A stretch of DNA of 64,000 nt from Scenedesmus sp. ARA3. Lineage: Eukaryota > Chlorophyta > Chlorophyceae > Sphaeropleales > Scenedesmaceae. Below are positions 33,195 through 44,943 of this stretch, piece after piece. The translations under genes and the position numbers were made by a program. Where the stretch lies: contig RWJK01001484.1 of assembly GCA_004335835.1 (NCBI GenBank), positions 28,257 through 92,256 of the forward strand, in the 5' to 3' direction. How positions within the stretch are numbered: position 1 is the stretch's first letter; every line of letters starts with the position of its first letter. The notes under the pieces were generated by a model. It had not been told where the DNA came from and ran no database searches. It saw only the letters and a list, made by a program, of their open reading frames with translations.

Positions 33195-36127
33195 ATGGGT
33201 GCTCGAGCAGTGGCAGCTTTGGCTGTCATTGTGTTGTTGCCTGCTTACTGTGTGAATGCTGCACGTATCAGTGGCAGTGATGGCTTGATGAAGGATGCTG
33301 CACACAATAAGCAAACCCCCTCTATTGGTTGCGGCTGCAGCAGCTGCAAGTGCAGCGCCACAAAGAAACCAAACTTTGTGTTTATCTTGGTAAGTGGCGC
33401 AATGCATTTGCCTGACTAATTGCAGTGCTCTGTTTCAACCATCAACTTCAGCTTTATCCACAGCACGCACCTTGCGATGCAGCGGTGTTATGTCAGAAAA
33501 CTGACGCCCATTGGCGTGTGATTGCTGCTGCATGCCCTGCAGGTTGATGATCAGGATAAGGTATGTGCACCAGCAAGCTTGAGAGATCACAACGTGGCTG
33601 TGTATACAGCCGCAACAAAGACAAACCCTTGGATGGCCCAATCTTGAAACTGTTCAAGATCTTCTTGAGTGTCTTGCAGCAGTGCTGCACACACACAAGA
33701 CTTGAGATGCAGCCGCGTGTTGTGTGCACTGCACAGCAATAGCACATCCCGGCAGATCCACCCTACATAACAAAAAATGCTCAGCAGGCGCCCAACATGC
33801 CTGCACGCATGCTGCACCTCAACCTTGGACCAACCATGCCTTGTTGTGCTGCCTGCACGGCCTTGCTGTTCTACAATTCCAACCGCAGTCTTACAACTCC
33901 TCCCACCCACGCTACCAGCCAGCCCTACACAAGTACCTGCGCACGCAAGGCACTGAGTTTGATAACCACTACGTCACCACGCCCGTGTGCTGCCCCTCTC
34001 GCACCAACATTCTGTTTGGCAAGTACAGCCACAACACAAACATGACAGACGTGTTCCCGCCAGTGAGTAATGCTCGTTGGCAGCAACACCTGCGCAACAC
34101 CACTAGTGCATTTACGCATACCTGCCTCCCATGTTGCACAGCATTGAGTAGAGTGGCCGGCGCAGAGCACCATCGATACATGCAGCATAGCTAACGGCTG
34201 CTGCAGCTGTGCTTGCCCTTGCACCTTGATGCCCTGCAGCACCTTGTCAGTTGCTGCCATTTCTGCTTCTGTGATGGCGATTGCCCTGTGCAGCAGCTGC
34301 CACGCCTAGCAACCAACACGCAGCTGTTGGTTACATCTTGGCAGCAGCAGAGTATCTCTGTGGGCAAAAGCTCACATCTGTGTCAACTCTATGTTTACAG
34401 CGCTGGTGTCATGACGAGGCTTTGAGCTGTGTGTGCTACATTGAAATGCTACATCAGCACTACACTGTAAACTGTCCTTTTTACACTCAACTCCCAGGCC
34501 GTGGGCTGACTAATGGATGCTGTGCTGTTTTGTTGCTGCAACAACATGCCGGCGCCGCTGCACTTCAGGCTGGAGGTTACACAAAGTGAGTGGCGCTGAC
34601 CAGCCAGTGCAGTTGCTCTTGTATTAGCAGACGCAAGGCTGTCAATTTCAATATCATCGTGAGGCTGCTTTCATGGCACAAATTGCGGGGAGGCTATGTG
34701 TGCGCATGCGCAGTCCATCTGCTCAGCTTGTTTGGGAGGCTCCGCCAACTAGTTTCCTGCATATGCTGCATGCTGCTTGCAGGTGGTTAGCTGCGGGGCT
34801 CAACCACGGCCCCTACCTGCCAAAATACTTGCAGGATGCAGGATACAACACATACTATGCAGGTGTGACCGTCACACTGTAACTTACAGGTGTTTGAATT
34901 TGTAGTTGTTGTGCTATCAAGATGTTACTGCAGGTGATGCAGCTGGCTGTTGTGCTTTATTGGTGACCTATGACGTTTGGGCTGCACGGCCACGCGATCC
35001 CTCTGCACCACCAGACTGGTTGTTTTGCGCTGCTGCTTCTCTCAACTGCTTGCAGGAAAGTTCCTGGTGGAGTACGCGCTGTACAACTACCGCCCAGTGC
35101 CTGAAGGTGCGGGAAGTTTGACCAGCTTTGACCATCGTTGACCAGCTATGACCTGCTTTGACCAGCTGGCTGCATCATAGCAATCATGCTGCAGAGATGT
35201 GGGGACTTGTGATAACACAAACAGCAGATTATTCTGCATGGTTTTTGCAAGGCTGCATGTAACGCACGACCATAGCCAGGCTTGGAAGAGCCCTTTTTGC
35301 AAACCAGCTGTGCTGTGTTTGTCCCTGCTGCTGCTGCTGCAGGCTGGACTGACTTTGACGCTGCCATCCACCCCTGGGTGTTCCGCTACGAGTACCCGGT
35401 GTTTGCACGCAATGGCGGCCAGCCAACGCTGTACGCGGGTGGGTTGCTGCGCCGTGCTGCCTGAAACCTGCAACACGCTGCGGCACAGTTTGCATTGGTG
35501 CATGTGTTTGTTGAATGACAAACAGATACAAAAGCGCATCCCTGGTGGGCACCATGCACTGCTGAATAGGCCTGCTGTGCTGTGCCACCCTGGTTTGGTG
35601 CCTTGGATGGCCAACTGTGCTGCGGCTGGCGGATGCGTTGACTGAACTTGCATGCCATGTTCAGCATTCTGCAGCAGAACGTCATCATGTCTTCAGTCTG
35701 CATTGCGTGAGGTCACTACGCTGTAGCTAGCTGCAGAGTGTTGGCTGATGTTGCTGTTCTGCTGCCGCTGCTGCTGCTATGCGGTGGCGCCTGCTGCTGC
35801 CTACAGGGCAGTACCATACTGATGTGGTGGCATCCAAGGCCAGGGCACAGATTCAGTCAGCAAAGAAAGCAGGTGAGTGCTGCTGCATGCACCTGCACGC
35901 CTTGTGTGGCACATGCATGTGGCAGAAAGAATGGTGCACATGCGGCTGTTGCTGTCTATTCTTGCTGCTGCTGGCAATGCTGCTTCTGTCAGTCATCATG
36001 TGGCTAGGCAGGCAAGCAGCACTCAGTAACATGGAGCATGCAGCAGCAATGGCTGCACCAGATGCTTGCCATCTGCTGCTGACGTCCTTTGTACTATTCT
36101 AATGTGCGCGCTGCTCCGGCCGCCGTC

Positions 36128-36178
<51 letters not shown>

Positions 36179-37808
36179 CAAGCCGTTCTACATCCAAGTT
36201 GCGCCCATCGGCTGCCACGACGCCTGCTACGTGGATGAAGATTTCAACGGCTACCTCACACCCCCACTGCCAGCCCCTCGCCATGCAAAGTTGTATGCGG
36301 AGGTCAATTTGCCGTTGCGGCCAAACCATAATGAGGAGGATGTGAGTGACAAGCTGGCTTGGTTGCAGGCAGTGCCGAGGTGAGAAGCAGGACATGCAAG
36401 GTTGTGGCTGCCACACAGCACCTATACGCAGACAGTGCATGACCAGCTCATGATGGATCTAATGACAGTACAGACTGCTGGTGTCTGGGCAGTATTGCTT
36501 GTACAAGTGTTGGACATTGCTTGTGCGGCGTTAAGGTACGATATGTTTGGCCTGCTGCTGCTGCTGCGCCAGGCTGGATGCCGCTAATGTGACCTACCTC
36601 AACGAGTACTACAGGGAGCGCCTGAGGTCACTGCGGGCAGTGGACGAGCTGGTGGAGGCAGTGGGTGAGTAGCGAATATGGTAGAGCTGGGTGCTGTAAA
36701 TGGTTTGTTTGAATGTGCATGTGAGCAGCGGCTGTGGCAGATCTGGAGCAGCGGCGTAGCAGGCTCTGCACATGAGCGTGTCAAATCAATGATGGTGGAT
36801 GTCTGCAAGTCAAATCACTGTGGCTGTATTTTGGTGTCTGTTGAAAGGCCAGCACCTGAGGTCACTGCGGGCCGTGGATGAGCTGGTGGAGGCTGTGGGT
36901 GAGTAGCAGATGCTGGATGGATGGCCGTTGATGACCTGGTAATCATGGCTAATGCACCAATGCTGTTGCTGCTGCTGCTCCTGCTGTTGCTGCAAGCCTC
37001 CCATTGTCTGAGCACCTGCCACACCCATCCTTTGTCAATGCAATCCTCCCACCACAACTGCAACATCTGCTGCACACTCTTCGCTACTCTGCAGAAAAGG
37101 GTTGGAGGCGTGTGGGGAGCTAGACAAGGCCTCCATAATCTACATAAACGACAACACGCTGCTGACCCCACTGCTGCTGCTGCTGCAACTCTGCAGTCAA
37201 GGAGCTTGAGGCAGTTGGTGAGCTGGACAACACCTACATCATCTACACAGGAGACAATGGGTACCACCTGGGTGCACACCGCCTGGGGGCAGGCAAGGAG
37301 ACACCCTACCAGGAAGACATCCAAGTCCCTTTCTTGATCAGGTGGGTGATGTCCAGGGTGTGAGGTTCAGGATTTGTTCTCAGGTTTGTGGCTGCCGCAG
37401 CACAGTTGGAGGAGACAACATCACACCTCAAATGAACAGATGGCAAGCAACAGTACACCGCTTGGGTGCAGGCAGGGAGACGCCCTACCAGGAGGACATC
37501 CAAGTGTCTTTCCTGATCAGGCGAGGAATGAGGCTTCCAAGAAGTGAGGTGTACAGTGTATATTGGAAAGTATATATAGCTGCTGCAGCACAGTTGGGGA
37601 AGACACCACACCTCACATGGACAAGTAGCAAGCAGCTGCACACAGCTTGGGTGCAGGCAAACAGACGCCCTACCAGGAGGACATACAGGTGCCGTTCTTG
37701 ATCAGGTGGGGAATGAGGGGTTTCTGGTTGTAAGTTTGCACTTTGTGTATTGCGGGAGTGCAGCTGCTGCAGCACACCTGTGTCAGACACATCATACGCA
37801 CACTTGTG

Positions 37809-37854
<46 letters not shown>

Positions 37855-40800
37855 GCCTCACCAGAGGCCCGGGCATCCAGGCTGGGCATGTCTCCACCAC
37901 ACCCACAGCACATGAGGACATCCAGCCCACCATTTTGAGCCTGGCTGGCATCTCCTTGCCAAGCGATCTTCATGGCTAGCCGCTGCCAGTGTTGTTGCCA
38001 CCTGCTGTTGCTGTCCCAGCTGCCGCTGACCAACAGATAGAAGAACTCCAGCCAACATGCCAGCATCCTTACGTCATGTTGCTGCTGCCGTTGCACTGCG
38101 ATGACAGGGGCCCGGGCATCCAGGCTGGCAAGGTCTCCACCACACCCACAGCACATGAGGACATCCTGCCCACCATTTTGAGCCTGGCTGGCATCTCCTT
38201 GCCAAGCGACCTGGATGGCCAGCCGCTACCGCTGCCACTGAGCAACAGCAAGGAGGCCAAGGCAGTGCAGTATGAACAGCCCAAGCACAAGTTTGAGCAG
38301 TGAGTGGTCAGAAGCATCGAACTCATGCATGCAAGCGTACGTGTGGTGTGGCGTGCTGAATGCGGTGGTGACAGCAAGGGCAAGGCAGTGCAGTATGAAC
38401 AGCCCAAGAACAAGTTTGAGCAGTGATGGCGCGGGGCAGCAGCCGCCTGACGGCTTTGTTGAGAGCTATTTCAAACGACTGGTGCTGCTGTTTCCGTTTG
38501 AACCAGCAACATTATGTGGTGCATTAAGCTCAGCGCGCAAGCAGCCGTGCATCCAAGGCGTGCATGTCCACCCCTGCTACGTGCACTGCTGAAACAAAAG
38601 CCTGTTGTCAAGCTGGCAGTCTTACTGGTGTACCGGCAGGCACCTGACTCAGTACTTGGGCCTGTTTATGCATCACGTGCTCAAGCTTGCTGCATGGACA
38701 ACCTGTTGCTCAAAGCTTGCTAGCTTGATGTTGTGCTTGCCTGCAGGCACCTGACAGAGTACTGGGGCCTGTTTGCTGACCAGCTGGCGGCTGGGGAGCT
38801 GTCACGCATCACAAACTTTACCTGGAAAGCAGTCAGCGTGCATACACCAGGTGGGGGGATGCATTCACTGCTGCTGCTTGCTGGTTTGCTTTCAGGCACC
38901 TCACGGAGTACTGGGGCACTTTGGATGATCAGTTGACCCATAATGAGTTCACACGCATCTCAAACTTTACCTGGAAGGCAGTCAGTGTGCACACACCAGG
39001 TGGGCATGCATCCGCGGTTGTGTTACTGCCGCTGCAGCTGCTAACATGGAGTTGCAGAGTTTATTAGCATGTAAAGCAGATGTAGGTAGCTGTGTGCTTG
39101 CTGTTTGTGGCATGCAGCCTGTATTGTGGCATGCCTGGGCACACCCTATGGCAGTGTTGAGCTGCTTCTACTGTCAATTTTGTGTGCACATGCAGATACA
39201 TGAAGCGCCTCCTGTTGCCTCCCCTCACTCACATGCTCGGCCGAGGCCACATATGCGGCATGTAACATGCCTGACCTGCCTGTTACTGCTGCTGCTGCAT
39301 CTTCCCATTCCCTCTTTGCAGAGCAAAACTACAAGTATGTGGTGTGGTGCTCGGGTGAGCGGGAGTTCTACGACCGCAGCGTGGACCAGTTTGAGCTGGT
39401 CAACTCTGCAAAATCGGCAGACCCGCGCTTGCTTGACAGGTGAGGCAGTGCAGATGTAACAGAAGCATATGTGCTGTCTGCTTTCATTTGCTCGCAACGC
39501 GCGTCAGCGTGGACCAGTTTGAGCTGGTCAACTCTGCAAAGACGGCAAACCCGCGCCTGCTTGACAGGTGAGCAGATAAGCCCGTGTGGCATGATTTGTG
39601 TTTGCTGACGATCTCAACAGCATACCACGTGCTGGTGAATGCAATCTAGTTTGCAAACCCACGCCTGCTCTGCAGATGAGGCAGCACAGTCAACAATAGA
39701 GACAGCATGCATCCCGTTTAACAGTCGCCTGTTTGTGGCAACACCACACAACTACACCGCCTGCCGCAGGAAAGCACGCCGCGTGTGGCCGCTGAACACG
39801 GTTTTGTTCACGCTTGTTTCACACTACTGTTGCAGGCTCGATGCACTGCTGATTGCGCTTGCGCATGCCAAGGCAGGCGCAGCAGCTCACCAACCCCTGG
39901 CCCACCATCCACCCCGACAACAGCGTGGCCATCTTCGCCAACCAATGGGACACTAAGGCACTCACCCCCGCACTTGTCATTTTCTCTTAGGTGTCAACTC
40001 GCGGCATAACCACACAAAACGTCTGCAACAACAACACTGGACCACTGCAACTTACTTTCTTCTTCTTCTTGCATACAAATGCACGCTTGATGCACTGCTC
40101 AGTGCGCTGGCCCATGCAAAAGCAGGGCAGCTCACCAACCCCTGGCCCACCATCCACCCCGACAACAGCGTGGTCATCTTCGCCAACCAATGGGACACTA
40201 AAGGCACTCACTGCCGCAGTTGTCATTTTCTCACAGGTGTCAACTCGTGGCACAACCACACAAAACGTCTGCAACAGCAACACTGGATCACTGCAACTTA
40301 CTGTCTTCTTCTTCCGCATGCAACCGCAGGCTTGACGCGCTGCTCAGTGCGCTGGCGCATGCAAAAGCAGGGCAGCTCACCAACCCCTGGCCCACCATTC
40401 ACCCTGACAACAGTGTAACCAGCTTCGCACAAGCGCTCAACCCCAAGCACGATGACTTCTACAGGCAGCTGCCAAAGTTCAAGTTCCTCAGCTGCTTGGA
40501 TCACTATGACACAGGTGCGGCAGGTTGCTGGCGTTTGCGGCTTGTTCTTCATATATGCTGCTGGCCATGTGCAGATGCAGCCTCTAACTGACCCTGCACA
40601 GTGCATTTCCAGACGCAATGACAGGATTACTTTGCACAGTTGCAGTTGCGTTTGCAGCCCTTATTGCGCGCATCCCAGCAGCTATCCGGTATCACGGCCG
40701 AACTGACCAGCGCAATGCACTGCTACTGCGCCTGCGCTGCTGCAGAGAACGAGCTGTCTCCGTTCTACCACAGCTCTCAGCAGCGCCAGCAACTCGAGGC

Positions 40801-41140
40801 AGCAGCAGCCGCAGCCCCACCCCTGGACTTTGCAAAGCTGCGGCAGCAGCGGCTGCTGCAGTACAAAGAGGCTGTAGCAGACGGCTGGGCCAGGCAGGAG
40901 AAGCTCGGCCAGCCAGAGTACACAGTGAACTTCAAGGCTGCTGAGTCAGCGCCGGGTGTGAACTTTAAGGCTGCTGAGTCAGCACCGGGTGTGAACTTCA
41001 ATGTGAAGCCTGGCACTGTGCTGGCGGGGGTTGAGGCGCATGCGGTGCCGCTGCCGGCTGCGGAGTTTGAGCGGTTCAGGAGGTACAAGGCCGACATGGT
41101 TGATGAGGCTAAGTACTACAGGCTGAAATCTATGGCGTGA
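33195..41140 (+). CDS. Secreted sulfatase (formylglycine-dependent, GNS-like)
   Basis: Sixteen exons close in frame to 709 aa: 33195-33389, 33543-33560, 33889-34062, 34569-34585, 34783-34862, 35056-35106, 35343-35438, 35807-35872, 36178-36379, 36573-36664, 37197-37341, 38108-38299, 38747-38850 (or 38896-38999), 39322-39439, 40330-40514 and 40746-41140. A signal peptide ([22 protein letters not shown]) leads. The metal site VDDQDK (66-71) sits alone on an 18-nt exon. The CCPSR signature has Cys105 as the residue oxidised to formylglycine. TGDNG (348-352) and [20 protein letters not shown] follow as in arylsulfatases and N-acetylglucosamine-6-sulfatases. The C-terminus from about residue 580 is alga-specific and Gln/Ala-rich. 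The likely role is releasing sulfate from extracellular esters or wall polymers. Many exons have partial copies. Confidence 0.9.
36849..36903 (+). repeat. Tail copy of sulfatase exon 10
   Basis: [15 protein letters not shown] with its GTGAGT donor recurs (last exon base 36898), 234 bp beyond the real donor at 36664. Confidence 0.85.
37470..37710 (+). repeat. Two tail copies of sulfatase exon 11
   Basis: [15 protein letters not shown] recurs near 37478-37521 and 37660-37705. The first copy has GCGAGG at the donor position and the second GTGGGG. Confidence 0.85.
37870..37978 (+). pseudogene. Extra copy of sulfatase exon 12 with a nonsense codon
   Basis: This segment repeats the first ~110 bases of exon 12, including an acceptor in the same phase (AG|A in place of AG|G). 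It reads [20 protein letters not shown] and ends [12 protein letters not shown] where the real exon has DLDGQPL, a CAG to TAG difference. If spliced in, it would truncate the enzyme after the catalytic core. Confidence 0.8.
38896..38999 (+). other. Alternative exon 13b of the sulfatase
   Basis: This is a second complete exon with its own acceptor (TTTCAG) and donor (CAG|GTGGGC). It has the same length (104 nt) and phase as exon 38747-38850. It encodes [20 protein letters not shown]... against [20 protein letters not shown]... in 13a, and both end [12 protein letters not shown]. Using both would shift the frame (208 nt), so one or the other must be chosen. Confidence 0.8.
39502..39680 (+). repeat. 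Tail copies of sulfatase exon 14
   Basis: [21 protein letters not shown] with a GTGAGC donor (last exon base 39567) lies 128 bp after the real one at 39439. A decayed third piece, AANPRLL-like, is near 39650-39680. Confidence 0.85.
39836..40205 (+). repeat. Head copies of sulfatase exon 15
   Basis: Two copies of [21 protein letters not shown] start near 39836 and 40085, upstream of the real exon at 40330. The second runs on to [15 protein letters not shown] and has lost its AG (CAC). The first retains TGCAG. Confidence 0.85.
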
Positions 41141-41934
41141 TGCACCCCAAGCATCATGCACCATTACTCATCCTGAGCAAATTCTCACGTCGTCTGTGCA
41201 CACAGAATTCTTTGTGTCGGACGGTGTTGTATGGGAGCCGGCCGCTGACTGCAGCATGCCGCTTGCACTGGTGCATCATAGTTGTCTGGTGACTCATCAA
41301 GTTGACAGCATGTACATCATATGTTCAAAGATTCAATCAAAGGTGTGTACATCATCAAAGGTGTGTACATCATATGTTCAAAGATTCAATCAAAAGGGCC
41401 TTTCGCTGTGGCGGCAAAGAAGCACAGAGCAGCCCATCAAATCCCAAGTCCATTTCCGACATAATGATTACACAGAACGCTTGCTGCCACCTTCTATCAC
41501 TGCCGGGTAAGAGACCTGAACTCACAGAACTCGGGCCTGAAGTGCAGCAGCGTCTGCACCTCTCAACCGCAACAACCAGCTAGCTTCTCACGACCTCTGA
41601 GAACTGCTTCAGCCCCTGGCCCTTCCTTCGACCACCCTTCACAACTGCGGTCTTCTCCACTAGCTGATCCCAGCATCTGACCCAAACCCAGTTCAAACAA
41701 GCTACTTTCTGCACCTCCACCAACTGCGCCACGCTGACTTTGTTGCAAGGTGAGGTCTTGGAGCCAATGCTTCACCAAGCAACTCAGTAGCTCATAACCT
41801 CACAGCAGGTCCAGGAAGCTGTCTAGGCCCTGCCCGATGTTTCAGATGCCGATATCGGCATCGATGCCCACTCCTTCGCACCTACAGATGCTCTGCCATC
41901 AAACAGACTGCAAGGGAATCTTGAAACCTAAGGC
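41141..41934. other. Convergent 3' region of sulfatase and CHID1 genes
   Basis: No gene recognised. A duplicated block with GTGTGTACATCAT and ATTCAATCAAA is seen at 41330-41395. A decayed copy of the CHID1 last codons (IGQGLDSFLDLL-stop) lies at about 41800-41860. Confidence 0.5.
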
Positions 41935-42205
41935 CTACAGCAGGTCCAGGAAGCTGTCTAAGCCCTGGCCGATGTCCCAGATGCCGATGCCCAGCCCAAG
42001 CTCGCTGGCCTTGTCCACACGCGCAGCCACACTGGCAGGGGTGGGGAAGTACACCGTGTGGCGCTGATTGCCGTACTGCAGCAGCAGCAGCAGAAACGGC
42101 ATGTGCAGCAGCAGGGGCAGGAAAGTTGAACATTGAGAACAAACAAGCACTGCTAAGCTTCTCCAGTGTTAGGGAGGTATGACTTGTGGCGTTGACCATG
42201 CTCCT

Positions 42206-42255
<50 letters not shown>

Positions 42256-44223
42256 TGGGCAGGCAATTGAGTGGGATGAGCAACAAGAGAAACAAGCTCG
42301 CTGGCCTTGTCCGACCGTGCAGCCACGCTAGCAGGGGTGGGAAAGTACACCGTGTGGCGCTGGTTGCCGTACTGCAGTATAGCAAAGAGAGGACAGCACA
42401 GTAAACAGAAGTGGCAGATCAGATTGAAGCTGAGTGACTGTGACACACTCAACAGCCGTTGCGGTGCTCCTATGGCGTGGGCGGTTGGCTGGGACTCCAC
42501 GTGGATGCCGGAGGTCAAACAATTCTGCTGCTGCCTGCTTCAGCAATCCTGCTAGGTCACAGTGCTGCTGCACATCACTGCCAAGCAGCAAGTGCGTGCT
42601 GGATTGTGCTTCAGCGTCACCAGACACCTTCCTGCCATGCACCGTACCTACAAGCCCGATTAGGCGGCACCTTTGTGGTGCAGCACCCAAACTCACCCCA
42701 GCTGCTGCTACATGTAACACGCAGCAGCAGCACACTTTGTAATTGAACATGTGCTCTGAGCTCTCTGCATCCCAGGCCAGCTTGGGCTGCACAATGAGAA
42801 GATTCCATCGCCAGATTCAACTTGAGCGCAACCTGAAACCCTTACAGTCCTCCGACATGTAATGTGGCTGCGCCGTCCCCGCTTGCCAAGCGGGGACCAG
42901 TGGTTACAATGCTCCATCCCAGCAGCATGCATACACAAGATACCAAGCGTTCAGCGAGAACAGCGGCAGCAGCAGCGCACCTTGTACCTGAACATGTGCT
43001 CGGAGCTCTCCACATCCCAGGCCAGCTTGGGCTGCATCTTGTCAAGACTCACCTGCCAGATAAAAGTTCCGCACAACCTGAACCCCTTACAGTCATTTGA
43101 CATATGACACGTGATCGTGGCTGCGCCGTCCTCGCCTGGTTACAATGCTCCATCCAGCAGCATGCACATACCAGAAACCAAGAATTTTTTTGGGGGCGCG
43201 GGGCCGATGGCGTTGATGCTATGGCTTGATGGGTAACATGATGATGATATCAGAAACCAAGCGATCAGTAAGAAGCAGCAGCAGCAGGAGCACACCTTGT
43301 ATTTGAACATGTGCTCAGAGCTCTGCACATCCCATGCTAGCTTGGGCTGCATCTTGTTCATGATCTCCAAAAAGTCCCTCGCCAGAATGGGGACGCGCTT
43401 GGGCTCTGCCTTCTTGTCCTTGTCTGGCCTGACAAAGTCGACGCCGAAGAAGTTGATGCCTAGCAGGATCTTGGAAGGCGCGACTGCAGCAGAGAAGGGG
43501 TGTACGCAGCAGCACAGGTTGATTCATCATGTTTGTTTCATCCAGCCATGGCATACCGAAGAAGCTGATGCCCAAGAGATTATGCGAGCAAGACTGCAGG
43601 TGTTGCACAGCAGCAGGGCGCACAGTTGTGCAACAGCAGCGCTACAGAGGTGTGGCACAGCAGCAGAAGCAGAAAACAGGTCGTTCAGCTGGCCAAGGAA
43701 TGTCTGAAAAGGGCTGCACCACTGCCATCTCAATCACTGCATGATCTGGAATTCGGGGAAGCCACTCACTGCCGGCCCTGTCATTCTCCTCCTCATCAAG
43801 GTCAGGCTCATCCCCCATCATCTCCTGAGCATTCTCCTGTTTGCAGCCAACCATGCCACTTCACTGATCCTTTATTGGAAAAAATAACCACAGTTGCTAT
43901 GGGTAATCAGCCAATGCTGATAATGAATGCAGCATGATGCCTGCAGCGTCAGCGTCAACACAGGCAACAGAATGTGTTACTCACTGCCGGCCCTGTCGCT
44001 CTCTTCTTCATCTGGGTCAGGCTCATCCCCCATCATCTCCTGAGCGTTCTCCTCCTGCCAAGGCAGCGGACCATTGGGCCCCGCGCGGCCATAGCTGTAG
44101 TCGTATGTCATAACATTGAACCCTGCCACGTCATCACTCAGCTTCAGCAGATCTTCAAGTTTAGCAGCAGGGGCTTGGGGTTGCGAGGGCTTGACAGGGG
44201 GGATGGGCAGGATCAGGATCTGC

Positions 44224-44258
<35 letters not shown>

Positions 44259-44628
44259 TGCATATGATGTTACTGAATCTGACAGCTTTAGCAGATCTTC
44301 CAGCTTGGCGGAGGGCGCTTGGGGGGAGGAGGGCCTGACAGGGGGAATGGGCAGAATCAGGATCTGCGGCAGCAGCGGCAGCAGCAGCAACATCAAACCC
44401 TGCCGCATCATCACCCAGTTTGAGCAGATCTTCAAGCTTGGCTGAAGGGGCTTGGGGTTGCGAGGGCTTGACAGGAGGGATGGGCAGGATCAGGATCTGC
44501 AGAGGCGGCAGCAGCAGCAGTGAACTTGAGTTACTAGATCTGACAGCTTCAGCAGATCTTCAAGCTTGGCAGAGGGAGCCTAAGAGGAGGGTGGCTTGAC
44601 AGGAGAGATGGGCAGAATCAGGATCTGC

Positions 44629-44686
<58 letters not shown>

Positions 44687-44736
44687 NNNNNNNNNNNNNN
44701 NNNNNNNNNNNNNNNNNNNNNNNNNNNNNNNNNNNN

Positions 44737-44793
<57 letters not shown>

Positions 44794-44906
44794 ACATCAA
44801 CCCCTGCCACGTCATCACTCAGCTTCAGCAGATCCTCAAGTTTGGTGGAGGGAGCTTGGGGGGGTGGAAGGCTTGACAAGGGGGATGGGCAGGATCAGGA
44901 TCTGCG

Positions 44907-44943
<37 letters not shown>

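Noticed and set aside
44628..44789. Poly-Ala or poly-Leu/Cys proteins across the N gap
   Set aside because: Translation of an intronic CAG run and of N; not coding.
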